Assembly (NCBI RefSeq): GCF_907164915.1
Contig: NC_061866.1
Location: 28,599,905 to 28,663,904 of the forward strand
Source of the DNA: Impatiens glandulifera
Lineage: Eukaryota; Streptophyta; Magnoliopsida; Ericales; Balsaminaceae
Direction of reading: 5' to 3'
DNA: 64,000 bases
Shown here: positions 47,687 through 59,489 of the stretch, in pieces
Layout: the number at the start of each line of letters is the position of its first letter
How positions within the stretch are numbered: position 1 is the stretch's first letter
Position numbers and translations under genes: made by a program
Notes under the pieces: model-generated
What the model saw: only the letters and a program-made list of their open reading frames with translations
Told to the model about the DNA's origin: nothing
The model's database searches: none

Positions 47687-48180
47687 TGGAAGAACAACTA
47701 GGTTGAATACACTTAACAAAAATGAATTCTCGGCACATACAACTTTGACATACTCAACAATATTTTGCTTGAATGCACTTAAAAGGAGATAATATGTGAA
47801 CTGTAAATCCTTATTATCTTCTTTTTCCAAGTTCTAAGTAAATTCTAGAAAGCATATGAAAAGGGTGTTTAGAACTTAAATTATGCTTCATATAAGAGTG
47901 TGGTCCGGAAAATAGAGATACATATTATAAAATCACTTAAACGTTCCCATTTCTAGGTATTGAAAATAAACATATGAGGACTCCCTTAATTTAATTGTCC
48001 GGTTGTCAGTTGTAGTTGCTTATGTTTATAGTAAGTAAAATGTTGGATTAAACTACTTTTACAATTTTACAATTGTATTTATATTATGAAATAGAGTTAA
48101 ATGACAACTTATTTTGCATGTTTAGATTGATCACACATTTTTTGTGCAAATAGAATCTACAAGGATGGACAAGTTATACC
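47687..48180. repeat. Dispersed repeat, copy 2
   Basis: Counterpart of 29430-29890. It shares the same ordered blocks (TTCTAAGTAAATTCTAGAAAG, AAAAGGGTGTTTAGAA, CATATGAGGACTCCCTTAA, CTACAAGGATG), with one extra segment near 47990-48045. Confidence 0.7.
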
Positions 48181-48183
48181 TAA

Positions 48184-48400
48184 AGAAATCATTGGCTTCA
48201 TTCATATAATAATTTCTATATAAGAAATTTGAATGGTTCCATCATAAATGACTAGTGTCATTTTATAACACATCAGATTTCTACGAAAGAAACCATTGGC
48301 TCGATTCATCTAATAATTTTTATTTAAGAAATTTGAATGGTTCCACCATAAATCACTAGTGTTATTTTATAACACATCAGATTTCTACGAAAGAAATTAT
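48184..48400. repeat. 104-bp tandem duplication
   Basis: Units start at 48184 and 48288 (GAAATCATTGGC and GAAACCATTGGC), and the beginning of a third unit is at 48392. They share AAGAAATTTGAATGGTTCCA and TAACACATCAGATTTCTACG. The array ends 12 bases before an LTR. Confidence 0.85.
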
Positions 48401-49106
48401 TGTCTAAAATGGTGTTAAGATTGGGGTTGCCCTTGGAGGACCAGGGTTCTGGTTTAGAAGGGTTGACCGCTTACAACGCAACACACGCTCTGATTGGTGA
48501 TAGTCTGGTTAGAGACTACAACCGTTCTCAACACTACGCAAACTGTCACAGACTCTTGAACCGGGTTCAAGGGCGGAAATGTATGTTTCAGTCTGAAGCA
48601 ACACACACGACTTGGATGAGGTTTATGAGGGATCGATTTAAGGAGTATGTAGAGACCGGTTTTGATTATAGGAGTAGGATTATATTTCGGTTAATGTTGG
48701 TTCGGTTTTAGAGTAAATAAGCAGGAAATAAGTAAGAGACACAAGACAGGTTTTTTATGGATGTTCGGAGCAAACCCTCCTACGTCACCCCTTCCTTTCC
48801 GATTATGAGAAGGATCTCCACTAATTTTCAAAGTTACAACACTTACAATGCCGGTCGAGCCTAACTCGCTACTCACCGGTTACACCAATTCACTATTGAT
48901 GTAATACAATAATACAATACAATAAAGCTTTTGGTAAATGAAACAATAGTTTTGGATCACGCGTGAGATTTCTTTCTCTCTCTTAAGATATTTTCTGGAA
49001 AAAAACGTCTTTAATGAAGACCTTTCGTCTTCCTTTTATAGTGAAAAGATGACAACAGTCATCTTTTCTCTCTCCAAGAGATTGGTCACTGGAAGCTGTG
49101 CCGGTT

Positions 49107-49197
49107 GACACATGGCAGACATGCATAAGCCGGTTTGGACACATGGCAGACATGCATAAGCCGATTTGGACACATGGTAGACATGCATAAGCCGATC
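49107..49197. repeat. 31-bp tandem repeat in LTR C
   Basis: Three units starting at 49107, 49138 and 49169, each GACACATGGCAGACATGCAT (one base changed in the third) followed by AAGCCGRTTTG. Confidence 0.92.
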
Positions 49198-49199
49198 GT

Positions 49200-49350
49200 T
49201 TTTCTCTCTTACAAATTCCCAAAGAATATTGTAATAATTATCTTGCCCCATGCCTGGTTTCTTCTCTTACATATTCCCAAAGAATATTGTAATTATTATC
49301 TTGCCCCATGCCTGGTTTCTTCTCTTACATATTTCCAAGAAATATTTTGT
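49200..49350. repeat. 58-bp tandem repeat in LTR C
   Basis: About 2.5 units, with CTTACANATTCCC at 49208, 49266 and a diverged copy at 49324. Each unit contains AAAGAATATTGTAAT and TTGCCCCATGCCTGGTTT. Confidence 0.92.
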
Positions 49351-49480
49351 TGATCTTAACACGTTATCTTCAAGATATACATATCTTTTGAATAATTTGC
49401 CTGTTGCAACTCAACCGGTCCTGAACTTGAACCGTTCCAGATTTCTGTACAAAGGTTGAACCTGTCTAGATTTCATCTTA

Positions 49481-50409
49481 AACCTGAGAATGCTGAAGGT
49501 ATTTATTAGCCGGAGGCAGTAGTGTTTACCACTACGCTACAACAGCTTCTTGTTATATTTAAACCAATTAATATACTTGATATGACTTAGCGGTTTAACA
49601 TATTTCTTTGAACTTAATTTATCTATTCACTAAACTTTTCATAAGTTCTAACAATTATTTTCTAACAAATGAGATTCAAACTAAGGACCTTTTGTCTCCT
49701 CGTACCCTTGCGTCTGAACTTCAAACCGTTGCATCAATGCGCCATTTCATTGTTATATTACTGTTTACGACCTTTTATCTTCTTTTCAGAAAAAAAAAAC
49801 TTATTTTTCTCTTTTTTTTGACTTAAACTCGGTCAAACAAAATTGATATCTTAGTAACATAATCAAAAGGTAAATATATAAGACAATCTATATGTACATA
49901 TATAAATAGACTATATTTCGTTAATAATCAACCTATCACATTCTTATTAATCATCACGCTTAATTAATTTAAGAATATATATATATATATATATTATAAT
50001 TAATTATTTTAAAACTAAAACCATATGTTTCAATTATAATTAATTTTAATTACTATTACTAAATTATAATTATTAAGTTATTTCTGAAAATTAAAATTAT
50101 AACTCTTTTGTTACTTTCTTTCATTTTTTTTATTAATAATAATTTTAATAACCAAAAAACATTTAAGTAAAAATAAAATAAATTATTGTTTTCTAATTTA
50201 TTTTCTAGAAAATATTTGTGTAATGAATATACATCATTTTTCTTTAGAATATATATCTACATCAACCTATATTAGCTTATAAAAGTAAGCTTTCATACAA
50301 ATAATATTAATAATAATTAACATTATATGTATACAATAAAGACTTATCTTTATTTGTAGATTATTATATTCCTTTAGATGAACAACTTTATCTTGTCGAA
50401 ATAAGCAAT
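49481..50409. other. AT-rich stretch, no gene
   Basis: It includes a TA microsatellite at about 49976-49995 and polypurine/polypyrimidine runs. Nothing coding was recognised. Confidence 0.45.
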
Positions 50410-51090
50410 CATCTGCATTTCATAATATAAACCCAAGTATAATGAGTGAAGTCATCAACAAACAAAACATATTATCAAGAACCTCCTTTAGAAGAAACAA
50501 GAGTTGGTCCCCACATATCAGAATGCACGAGATCAAATGGAGTAGTGCAAAAAGAAACACTTTTATAAAAAGGCAATGCTGAAAATTTAGTCGATTTGCA
50601 ACTACTACAAACAGAAATGTCATGACTTTCTAAACTACCAAAACCTCTAGTAGACACTAAAACTTTAAACGAGATCCAGAAACATGACCCAAACTAGAAT
50701 GCTAAAGGTAAAATTCCGAAGATGAACTATTCAAACAAAATTATGACAAGTCAATGCTAGTGGTAGCAACATTTAAAACTTTGAGTTCATCCAAAACATA
50801 AAGTCCTTCTTTCCTACGGTCTATCCCAGTCACCTTTTGTGACTGTGGGTCCTTAACACAACAATTGGAAGAAGTAAACAAAACTATGAGACCAGAATCA
50901 CACAATTGACTAACAGATATAAGGTTTAAAGAAAGATGGGGAATAAGATGTATGTACAAAACCAATTTTTGCCAATGGAATTGGAGTCCCATCAACAGTC
51001 ATGAAGGAAGATGGTGGAACAGAATTGACTGACACAAATGACTTAATATTATGATACATATGATGAGATGAGTTAGATATCTTGTCTTTA
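50410..51090 (-). pseudogene. Copia fragment of another lineage (pre-integrase and integrase start)
   Basis: On the minus strand, in shifting frames: SFVSVNSVPPSSFMTVDGTPIPLA (behind the usual protease), HLSLNLISVSQLCDSGL, KVTGIDRRKEGLYVLDEL, then CSSCKSTKFSALPFYKS and FDLVHSDMWGPTLVSSKGGS, ending in FVDDFTHYTWVY. This is the segment from behind the protease to the first integrase Asp. It differs clearly from the copia-A/B family (which reads LLHMDLFGP). It is truncated on both sides. Confidence 0.78.
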
Positions 51091-52094
51091 AATAAACAAA
51101 AATATACATATAATGATGTTACAAATAAATGAAATAAATAAAATATAAAGAAGAACAAAATCAGCAAATATAATGTTGATTCGAGGCATGTTCTTAGCAT
51201 ATTTTCCTTAGAACAGTTCCATCATTTCACCTTTTGCTGGAGCTTATCACAGATGGTTATCTCTCAGGGTACAATGAATCTAATAGTTATTCAGCACTGA
51301 AATCACTACTCAACAAACTTGATAATGTACATGAACTATCACTGAGTTTCAACGAAAAATATTGAGTGAAGAACACAAAGAACACTAACAAAACAATAAG
51401 AGTGCTTTGGGAATTTTAGAGTGAGAAAATAATCAAGGATTAAGTGGTTTAAGATTAGATATGAGGGGTTTTATATTGTTGAAAAGTTAAACCATTAAAT
51501 AAAATCATCAATTAATCCAACGATTGACATTGTTTGCCTCTTCATTACCTTAAGTTTTTCTCTTTATTATAGAGTCATTTTGCCAAAATAATTAAGGAAT
51601 TTACAATCCAATATCAACGTTACATGGTTTTCCAATTTGTTAATAATACTATTAAATTATCATAACAATTAATAATATTAACAAACTCATATAAGTTATA
51701 CTGTAAATTAACAACATTTGTTAATTGGTCATCAATGCATTTCAGATCAATTAATTTAAATTTCACCCTTTAATTCACGTTTAAATTTCATGTGAATTTG
51801 ATTTGATTTTATTACCCACATTCTAATTTTCATTCATTAAAAGAATTTATAGAACTAGTTTAAAACTTCCAATAAGATTTGCCTGAATCTAATATCCATA
51901 AGAGAGACGATTTACCTGAATTATCAGACGATGACAAACTTTTATGAAAGGATACGGACATTGCATGTGGCTGTGAGGCGAAGAACTACTTAAATTGCTC
52001 AAACTTCTTAAACATATATGGATCCAAGGTTGGATCAACAATTCTAGTACCAATATGCGGTGAAAGATAAGTCTATTGTGCACTCTATGGAGAA
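51091..52094. other. Non-coding stretch between copia fragments
   Basis: No recognisable gene. Part of it may be untranslated or LTR sequence of neighbouring elements. Confidence 0.35.
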
Positions 52095-52508
52095 TCATCT
52101 TTACAATCAGAAATTTTCTTGTTCAGCTGCTTTAGGATTATCCTCTTCGGCTTGAAGTCTTCGGGCAAGTTCTGCATTGTTATGTTCAACCTCCTCAGCT
52201 ATATGATTCCTTTCATTGTCCTCTTTTTGAAGCTTTCGAGTCGCTTCTTCATCTTTTCTTATTTGCTCTTCAATTGTAACTACTTTGATCCTTGTTAAAT
52301 CATGTATTTAAACCGACAAGGCTTACACCGTTTCAAGGGTTTGAGATGCGACCTTTTCAACATTTTCAATTTTAAAATCGATCGATGAAGCCCTAGCTTC
52401 CAGGAACTCCTTCCACAGGTCTATGAAGTCTTGAACCGTTTTCTGAATGAAAGCCTTCATTTCATCCGAAAATGGAACAACAGATTTATTTGGCGCCGAA
52501 GGATTCCA
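52095..52508 (-). pseudogene. Fragment of an ORF-c-like coiled-coil tail
   Basis: On the minus strand it gives MKAFIQKTVQDFIDLWKEFLE, SSIDFKIENVEKVASQTLE and, after stops, EEQIRKDEEATRKLQKEDN and NAELARRLQAEEDN. The last part parallels the ORF-c segment ending ARRLQDEDE in copia-A (about 14570). It ends abruptly at about 52508, where a plus-strand gag begins. Confidence 0.5.
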
Positions 52509-54340
52509 CACGATGTGTTCAAAGATCTTAAGGCATATGAGTTTGAAATGAGATCTAGGACTGAAGATGAAGTTTCAGCCTCAACCTTTACTAAAGCATT
52601 GGTCACATCCATAGAACCGGTTGCTCCTGCACCAATCAGAACCGCTGAACAGTTCACCGAGGATGCCATGGCAATGCTTGCACAGAAATTTGGCAGATTC
52701 ATGAAGAGAAGCCAACCGACAAACAACAACAACTATAACTACGGTGATAAATCTAATATTAGATGTTATAACTGCAATTGTTTGGGACATTTCAGGTGGG
52801 AATGCAGAAAACCGAGGCGGGATGACCGGAAATCGGATAATCAGAATCAAAGAAATAACTATCCACAAACTGGTGAAGGAAGTGAAGTTCAGAAAGCACT
52901 GATAGCCGATGATGGAGGAAGCTTATGGGCTCACAGTGACAGTGATGATGAGCTCACATGCCTCATGGCAAATGAGGAACAGGTATTTGACTCTCCCTGT
53001 GAAGAATTTACTAAAGACGAATTATTTAATGCACTGAATGACATGGTAGCAGAGTATAAGAACCTATTAACATTAATACCAACCTAACTCAACTTTAGAA
53101 CCGACCCCATAGCACCTACCTTGACTGAACCAAAGACCATCCAACCTGATAAAATCCTAGAAACCGAGATAGCACCTGAACTATCCTCTAAGACCAAACA
53201 GCTCAAGGAGTTAGTTCAAGAATTGACCGAAGAGGATGATGCCCGAACCCGGTATCAAATAGCCGCATGGAAAAGATCCGGTGACATGGTGAACCAGATG
53301 TCTAAGTACAAAAGACATCCCAAATGCAAATTTGGTCTTGGGTACAAAGACAACAAATCCGCCAACTAGAACCATTCAGACAAAATTAAGCTTACAAAAG
53401 ATAACCTTCCCTTTGTAAGATTTGTTAAGAGCTCTTCAATCGACGATGAGGAACAAAGTGCCTCATATCCGTAAGACGAACTAATCTATGTAAGTCCAAC
53501 TGACTCCGAAAAATGGCTTCACCCTGAGAAAAGGATAGCCAACCGGCCTAAAAGTAAGAAAGCCGAACCACATAGGTTAAACCAAAGGCCACCTCCGAAT
53601 AAGGAAATCTTAGGAAGACAAAAAGATCTTAAACCGAGTACAGGAAAACTAGTTAGAACCATAACCGGGAAAGTTGTCCGACTTTTAAAGTCTGGATACC
53701 TAAGGGACTAAACACTTGTGGACCAGAGTAAATGTGGGTACCAAATAGTTGTAAATATGTATATTTTGCAGGATATGAAGAAACGGCTAGGAAACTCCGA
53801 GTGGTACCTGGATAGCGGTTGCTCCAGACACATGACTGGAAACAACAATCTTCTAACCGACATCAGAATAGAAACCGGTGCAATGATTACCTTCGGTGAT
53901 AACTCAAAAGGTAGAACTGTGGGCAAGGGTAAGATTGTCCATGGCAATTTAACAATTGATAATATACTTTTAGTTGAAAAACTGTATTTTAACCTGTTAA
54001 GCATTAGCCAAATGTGTGATGTTGGATACACTGTAGAATTCCTTAAACATGCATGCTTAGTTAAAAATTCTCAAGGTATCATACTACTAACTGGAAATAG
54101 GTTAGGAAATATATATAAGGTAGATTGGAAAAACAAAGTAGAACACCCTGTTTGCATGGTGGCTAAAACCGATCAAACCTGGCTGTGGCATAAAAGGTTA
54201 AACCACTTAAACCTGAAAACTTTAAACTATATCCGCGGTAAAAAGTTGGTTGAAGGAATTCTTGATATAGTATTCAATAAGGATAATGTTTGTTCAGCAT
54301 GTCAAATGGCTAAACAAACTAAGTCAACCTTTAAGAGTAA
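52509..54340 (+). pseudogene. Inverted gag-protease-pre-integrase block
   Basis: A plus-strand piece of a copia-A/B relative. It starts in the middle of gag (HDVFKDLKAYEFEM) and has the zinc knuckle CYNCNCLGHFRWEC (about 52764-52805), the acidic gag end, the linker (MSKYKRHPKCKFGLGY, LHPEKR), the protease WYLDSGCSRHMTG (about 53800-53840) and pre-integrase (WLWHKRLNHLNLKTLNY, CSACQMAKQTKSTF). It ends at about 54340, before the integrase core. Stops lie at 53087, 53368, about 53472 and about 53709. Both borders join minus-strand pieces of related elements; the right border has the shared word AACCCA. Confidence 0.85.
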
Positions 54341-55061
54341 CCCATTTGTCCACAGTGTTGTCGGGTGTCCGTTCCTCAATCCTCGATATCCATCTGTATA
54401 GCATGGATAGAGTCATGGTGTTGGCCGGTCCGACGGGAACACCGGGTCCGAGGTTGCGACGATGAACCTCCAAGTATCGGGTGATTTGGGGAGCAAAACC
54501 GATCCTTCCCCTTGGAGCAGAAACAAGCTTCTTCAAGTTGTTGAAGAGATAGGTAGTCCAGTTTACGGGCGATTTGCGGACGATGGCTATCATGATGTCG
54601 AAGGCCTCCCGGTTATAGTTCTGGTTGGGCATTCGGCCCATGATAGACCGCTGAACCAAGTCATGAATGACTTGGTATTGAGGAGCAAGGTCATCCTTCT
54701 GTCCGTGGTCATCGACTGGATCGATGGATGAGGAGAAGATGAAGCCGTAGTCTTCCTTAGCCGGAAAGAACGGTGTTGGGAAGTCGGAAAAGCCTTCGGT
54801 TGGAAGGTTGAAGAAATGAGCAAAATGTTCTTCGGTGATCCGAAGAAATCGCCCGTCAATGATGGTCCTTATGCTACCATCTTCAAGGATGTGCCCGTTG
54901 TTGAAGAACTCAAACACCTCCTCTTCAAGGATGGTGTCCGATCCTTCAAGAAAACCTTGAAGTGCCGATTCTACGATCGGTGCAAAAATGGTTTCTAGAA
55001 ATCGGGCGTTTAATATTTCACGGAAGTTGACAATGAGTGTGTTTCTTAGCTCGGCATTCAT
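54341..55061 (-). pseudogene. Copia-B ORF-b, 3' truncated
   Basis: Open from ATG 55061 (MNAELRNTLIVN) to the junction at about 54341, 240 residues without a stop. Same landmarks as the copia-A copy: LQGFLEGSDTILEEEVFEFF, FAHFFNLPTEGFSDFP, QYQVIHDLVQRSIMGRMP, FDIMIAIVRKSPVNWTTYLF and LEVHRRNLGPGVPVG. A TATA box (55156-55166) lies about 100 bp before the ATG. The long open frame suggests it kept coding constraint until fairly recently. Function unknown. Confidence 0.75.
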
Positions 55062-55155
55062 TTTGGAAGATAATAAGAATGGAGATCGAATAGGGTTCTT
55101 GAAGCTTAAAGAGAGAGGAGTATCTAAAGTGTGTTTTGATGAAGAAGGATGAAGC

Positions 55156-55166
55156 CTCTTTTATAG
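55156..55166 (-). promoter_or_regulatory. TATA box before ORF-b of copia-B
   Basis: CTATAAAAGAG on the minus strand, same spacing to the ATG as in copia-A. It is followed by an AAGCTTCAAGAACCC leader with CT-rich parts. Confidence 0.6.
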
Positions 55167-55490
55167 TGTGGGAGGTTGGTTGCATTTAATGAGAATATTT
55201 GAAAAAATCAGACCCTCTATGTCTGGTCATAAATGCCCTATCAGTTTTCAAAAGGATAAAGGCATGTTTGGTCTAATCGGATTAAGTATGCTTCTTGGAA
55301 AGCGAATATTTCAGTTTTCAAGACTGATTTGATTTGGTTTGATACGGCGCATTTAATGTTGGTCATTTCTTTTAGAATTTCTTTGTTTTTGATCGAAAAG
55401 TAAAGAAATGATTTTCATTAAAAAGAAGTACCAAACCAGTAGTACAACAAAATTACCGGTTTGGAGAATAGGAAAAGAGATGAAGAAAGT

Positions 55491-56228
55491 TTAAACATTT
55501 GATGAACCTGCATCTTGATTCCTCTTGGCCTTAGCTGTTTCCCACCGGTCGATCAGCTCCTGGATTCTCTCTTTCGTGAGCACATGCTTCGGATGGAGAG
55601 TGACAAAGGGTCTAGAGTGGATATCCAGACTAGCGCAGAAACCGCTTAGCTGAGGAGCATAACCGGTTTTGTTTGAGAGAATCATGTTCTTCAGGTTGCT
55701 GAAGATGATCCAGGACCAGTTTACCGGTGTCCCAACCGTAACGGCAATCATCAACTCGAAGAGCCTCTGGGTGTATTAGTAGCTTTTCTCTCTACCCAGA
55801 ACTGACTTTCCCAGAATCTCACATAGAAGCTGGTACTTGTGAGAGAGTTGGCTCTTAGCACCCCAAGGTCTAACCAGGATGTTGGAGTTGGAGAACCGAT
55901 GACACATTTCTTCAATGGTCACCGGGGAGTAAGTGAGGTCGGTTACCCCTTCAGTGGGTAAACCGCAGTATTCAGCGAAATCCGTCTCGCTGAATAGGAA
56001 GGACTGACCATAAACTCGTGCAACGATTATGTCTCGATGCACCTCTTTTGCAGTTTCAAAGAACTCGTCGACTACCAAGTAGTCGAGGATGAATCTGTTC
56101 ACCAAAAATCCTCTTAGCCCGCTTCTTTCAACGGCTAAGAACATTTCTTTGACTTCATGGTCTTCGTATTGGTAATTAGAGTTGAAATCGGCCAACAGGA
56201 TTTTCTTTGCGATTGGGTCGGAGTTCAT
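55491..56228 (-). pseudogene. Copia-B ORF-a
   Basis: From ATG 56228 (MNSDPIAKKILL) to TAA at 55491, about 245 codons with a single internal stop at about 55775 (after VLGREKSY). This gives the full-length protein layout: SGLRGFLVNRF, VDEFFETAKEVHRD, FAEYCGLPTEGVTDL, EEMCHRFSNSNILVRPWG, KYQLLCEILGKSVLGRE, MMIAVTVGTPVNWSWIIF, SNLKNMILSNKTGYAPQLS and LTKERIQELIDRWETAKAKRNQ. The preceding TATA box is conserved. Same unknown family as ORF-b and ORF-c. Confidence 0.75.
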
Positions 56229-56305
56229 GATATTGAGATAGTTTTAGCTCAAGAGAGTTTTAGTGAATAGTGATTTTTGTGAGGTGTTGTGAAGATCAAA
56301 GGGTT

Positions 56306-56315
56306 GTTTATATAG
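56306..56315 (-). promoter_or_regulatory. TATA box before ORF-a of copia-B
   Basis: CTATATAAAC on the minus strand, about 80 bases before ATG 56228, identical to the box in copia-A. Confidence 0.6.
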
Positions 56316-56941
56316 CCAGGGGTTCGGCTAGATCAATAGGTTAAACATGCTTAGTGATGTCATCAATTAGTTAATAGGCTTTAACTTGTGTAAGTGTATA
56401 ATATTTATTTCCAATGCAAAGTTAATCATTACTAAGATATTCATGATGACAATAAATCTATTGACAAGATGTTAGTTTCCCTCTCTTGATGATGGACATA
56501 TGTCGTCATCTCGATTGAGGTAACTATTTTATGAATTACAGACTTTATTTCTCAGAGTAAGCATGAAAACACGGTTAGTTGTCCCAAGCTAACCAGAAGA
56601 GTTCAATTTATCTAAACCATGATGCATTCATACTAATCGGTTTTCCGTGACCGGTTTTAGTTGGATATTTTATTCCGGTGTGAAGAAATGTTGAATTGCA
56701 ACAACATTTGTTCAGCTTTGGATTGAGTTTATCCACCTCTGCCAGGTCATTTTAACCGCGTAGTAAGTATACGTGTGATTTGATATCATGAAGTAATCAG
56801 GCTTAACTGGAGACTTCCTCCCAGTTAGCATTCTTGAATATTCAATGGCCTGTTTGAATATGGTTTGAGAAGCGATAGCTTCTCCCTGAACACATATCCC
56901 GGTTTTTCATAATGATGTATGTAAGCAATATGCATGTATGA

Positions 56942-58468
56942 TTATGGTATAAGTTGCTTGACATCAGTAAGTCCTAGAATGTTTCTGAAGTGAGAAAACT
57001 TAGCTTCATGTAGAGGTTTGGTGAAGATGTCAGCTACTTGTTGCTCGGTTAAAACATATTCCAGCCGGATGTGTTTCTCATGAACATGCTCCCGGATGAA
57101 ATGATGTCTTATATCAATGTGTTTCGTTCTTGAGTGCATCACCGGATTGTATGTAATCGTTATCGCGCTGGTGTTGTCACAAAATATTGGTGATTCTTCA
57201 TCTATTACACCAAAGTCCCTTAGTTGTTGTTGGATCCAGAGGAGTTGTGCACAGCAGCTTCCGGCTACTAGGTACTCTGCCTCTGCGGTTGATGTTGCAA
57301 CTGAGGTTTGTTTCTTGCTACTCCATGCGACTAGTCGGTCACCCAGGAATTGGCAAGTTCCACTTGTACTCTTTCTATCGATTTTGCATCCTGCGTAATA
57401 CGTGTCTGAGTAGCTTATGAGGTTGAAGCTTGAATCTTTTGGATAGCAAAGTCCCACATCTTGAGTTCCTTTCAGATATTTCAATATTCTTTTAGCCGCA
57501 TTGTAATGTGATTTCTTTGGATTTGCCTGAAATCTCCCGCACACTCCAACCACAAAGAGGATGTCTGGTCGGCTGTCTGTTAAGTAACGCAATGATCCAA
57601 TCATTCCCCGATATGTTGTGATGTCAACGGCTTGACTATCCTCATCTTTGTCTAGCTTTACGGAAGAGCTCATTGGTGTAGCCGCCTCAGCGCATGTATC
57701 CATTCCAAATTTCTTCAGTAGTTCGGTTGTGTACTTCGGCTGGCTTATGAATGTTCCGCTCTCGATCTGCTTAACCTGAAGTCCTAGGAAGAAACTCAGT
57801 TCTCCCATCATACTCATTTGAAATTTGTCAGTCATCATTTTCGAGAATTTATCACATAGCTTTGGATCGGTTGATCCAAAAATAATATCATCAACATATA
57901 TTTGAACAAGCAATATGTGTTCCTTTTTCTCAAATTTAAAAAGTGTTTTATCGACTAAGCCTATTGTAAACTTGTGGTTAAACAAGAATTGTGTTAACGT
58001 GTCATACCAGGCTCTTGTAGCCTGTTTCAAACCGTAAAGGGCTTTGTTTAACCGGTAAACATGATTTTCATGTTCTGAATTTTTGAAACCTGGAGGTTGA
58101 TTAACATACACCTCTTCATTTACTTTACCATTTAGAAAAGCAATTTTGACATCCATTTGAAAAACTTTGAAATTTTTGAAAGCTACATATGCTAAAAATA
58201 TTCTTATGGCCTCAAGTCTAGCTACAGGGGCAAATGATTCTTCAAAATCAAAGCCTTTTTCCTGTTTATAGCCTTGAGCCACTAACCAGGCCTTGTTCCT
58301 CGTAACTAAACCGTCTTCATTTAGTTTATTTCTGAATACCCATCGTGTTCCTATAACCGGTTTGTTTTTCGGTCTAGGGATTAGGTACCAAACTTTATTT
58401 CTCTCAAACTCGTTTAGTTCCTCTTGCATTGCTAGGATCCAATCGGGATCTGACAATGCTTCATCCAC
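56942..58468 (-). CDS. Copia-B reverse transcriptase and RNase H, open frame
   Basis: 508 codons without a stop. Landmarks: [86 protein letters not shown], catalytic YVDD (57887-57898), [18 protein letters not shown] and CAEAATPMS. RNase [19 protein letters not shown] (the usual DADYAG reads DTYYAG, losing one Asp), [19 protein letters not shown] and [15 protein letters not shown], ending [10 protein letters not shown] looks intact; RNase H has a suspicious change at its first Asp motif. It is part of a broken polyprotein, so translation as such is doubtful. Confidence 0.88.
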   Translation of the reverse strand: MDEALSDPDWILAMQEELNEFERNKVWYLIPRPKNKPVIGTRWVFRNKLNEDGLVTRNKAWLVAQGYKQEKGFDFEESFAPVARLEAIRIFLAYVAFKNFKVFQMDVKIAFLNGKVNEEVYVNQPPGFKNSEHENHVYRLNKALYGLKQATRAWYDTLTQFLFNHKFTIGLVDKTLFKFEKKEHILLVQIYVDDIIFGSTDPKLCDKFSKMMTDKFQMSMMGELSFFLGLQVKQIESGTFISQPKYTTELLKKFGMDTCAEAATPMSSSVKLDKDEDSQAVDITTYRGMIGSLRYLTDSRPDILFVVGVCGRFQANPKKSHYNAAKRILKYLKGTQDVGLCYPKDSSFNLISYSDTYYAGCKIDRKSTSGTCQFLGDRLVAWSSKKQTSVATSTAEAEYLVAGSCCAQLLWIQQQLRDFGVIDEESPIFCDNTSAITITYNPVMHSRTKHIDIRHHFIREHVHEKHIRLEYVLTEQQVADIFTKPLHEAKFSHFRNILGLTDVKQLIP

Positions 58469-59486
58469 CTTTTCGGCTCAATTTGTGATATGAAAGCTGA
58501 GTTTTCATAGTATTCCAAATTATGTTGCCTAGTTCGGACGGGTGAGGATATGTTACCTATTAATAGTTCAAGAGGATGATTTTTGTTCCTTCTGAGGTTT
58601 ATCCGAGACGTGTCTACCAAGCTTTCGGTTGGCTGATCAAGGTTAGACTGAATGGTAGGCTGAGCAGAGTCAGACCGACCGATTTCTTCAGAGTTAACTG
58701 AAGAGTCAAATTTCTGCGGTAAAGCAGCTTGAGCAGGCTGAAGTTCAGCATGAACCGCTTGATCATTGACAAAACGTCTAAAAACCGGAACCTCATCTTC
58801 ATCATCAGAATAGATATTGAAACTTTCCATTCTGTTGTGTAGATCGAAGAGTAATGCAGTATTTCGTTCAACCGATTCATCAAAAACAACGTGGGATGTT
58901 TCTTCAACTGTTAAAGTCCTAGTGTTATATATCTATAAGCTTTACTTACAGCCGAATATCCCAACATTATTCCCTCATCGGATTTAGCATCAAAAGATGT
59001 CATATAATTTTTGCCGTTGTTGTAAACAAAACATTTACTACCAAAAATTCGAAAATACCGTATGTTTGGAATCCGATCATAGTATATATCAAAAGGTGTT
59101 TTTGAAAAACGTTTAGTTACTAAAGACCGGTTTTTAGTGTAGCATGCGGTACTGATAGCCTCAGCCCAAAATTTTTGAGCAATACCCGAATCGGCTATCA
59201 TTGACCTTGTGGATTCCTTGAGAGTTCGGTTTCTTCTCTCAGCCAGGCCGTTTTGTTGAGGAGTTCTAGCACTAGACAACTCGTGTCTAATACTGGAATC
59301 ATCAAGAAAAGTAGTTAATCTGCTGTTTATGAATTCAGTTCCTCTATCACTTCTGATTTTGTTTACCCGAATAGATTTTTCATTTTGTATTCTCAAGATT
59401 AGTTTGATCATATTTGGTGTTGCTTGATTTTTAGAAGCTAAAAATATTACCCAAGTAAATTTAGAATAATCATCAATAACTACCAT
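58469..59486 (-). pseudogene. Copia-B integrase and tail
   Basis: Integrase core from MVVIDDYSKFTWVIFL (59486) with VNKIRSDRGTEFIN (second Asp), TPQQNGLAERRNRTLKE (Glu), FWAEAISTACYTKNRS and FGSKCFVYNN. An indel at about 58930 (after SKAYR) shifts the frame. The tail continues at 58830-58432 (DDEDEVPVFRRFV, SLVDTSRINLRRNKNHPLEL). Another shift joins it to RT. Confidence 0.85.
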
Positions 59487-59489
59487 AGT

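Larger units (their letters stand above)
48413..49480 (-). repeat. LTR C, diverged relative of the copia-A LTR
   Basis: It starts TGTTAAGATTGGGGTTGCCC, parallel to TGTTAGGATCGGGGACGCCC of copia-A. It then follows the same order: an ACAACGCAACACAC stretch, AACCGGGTTCAAGGGCGGAAATG, GGATGTTCGGAGCAAACCC, and the minus-strand TATA (complement of 49032-49040). The second half differs and carries two tandem arrays. The right edge is not defined. By orientation it would be the 3' LTR of a minus-strand element. Confidence 0.72.
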
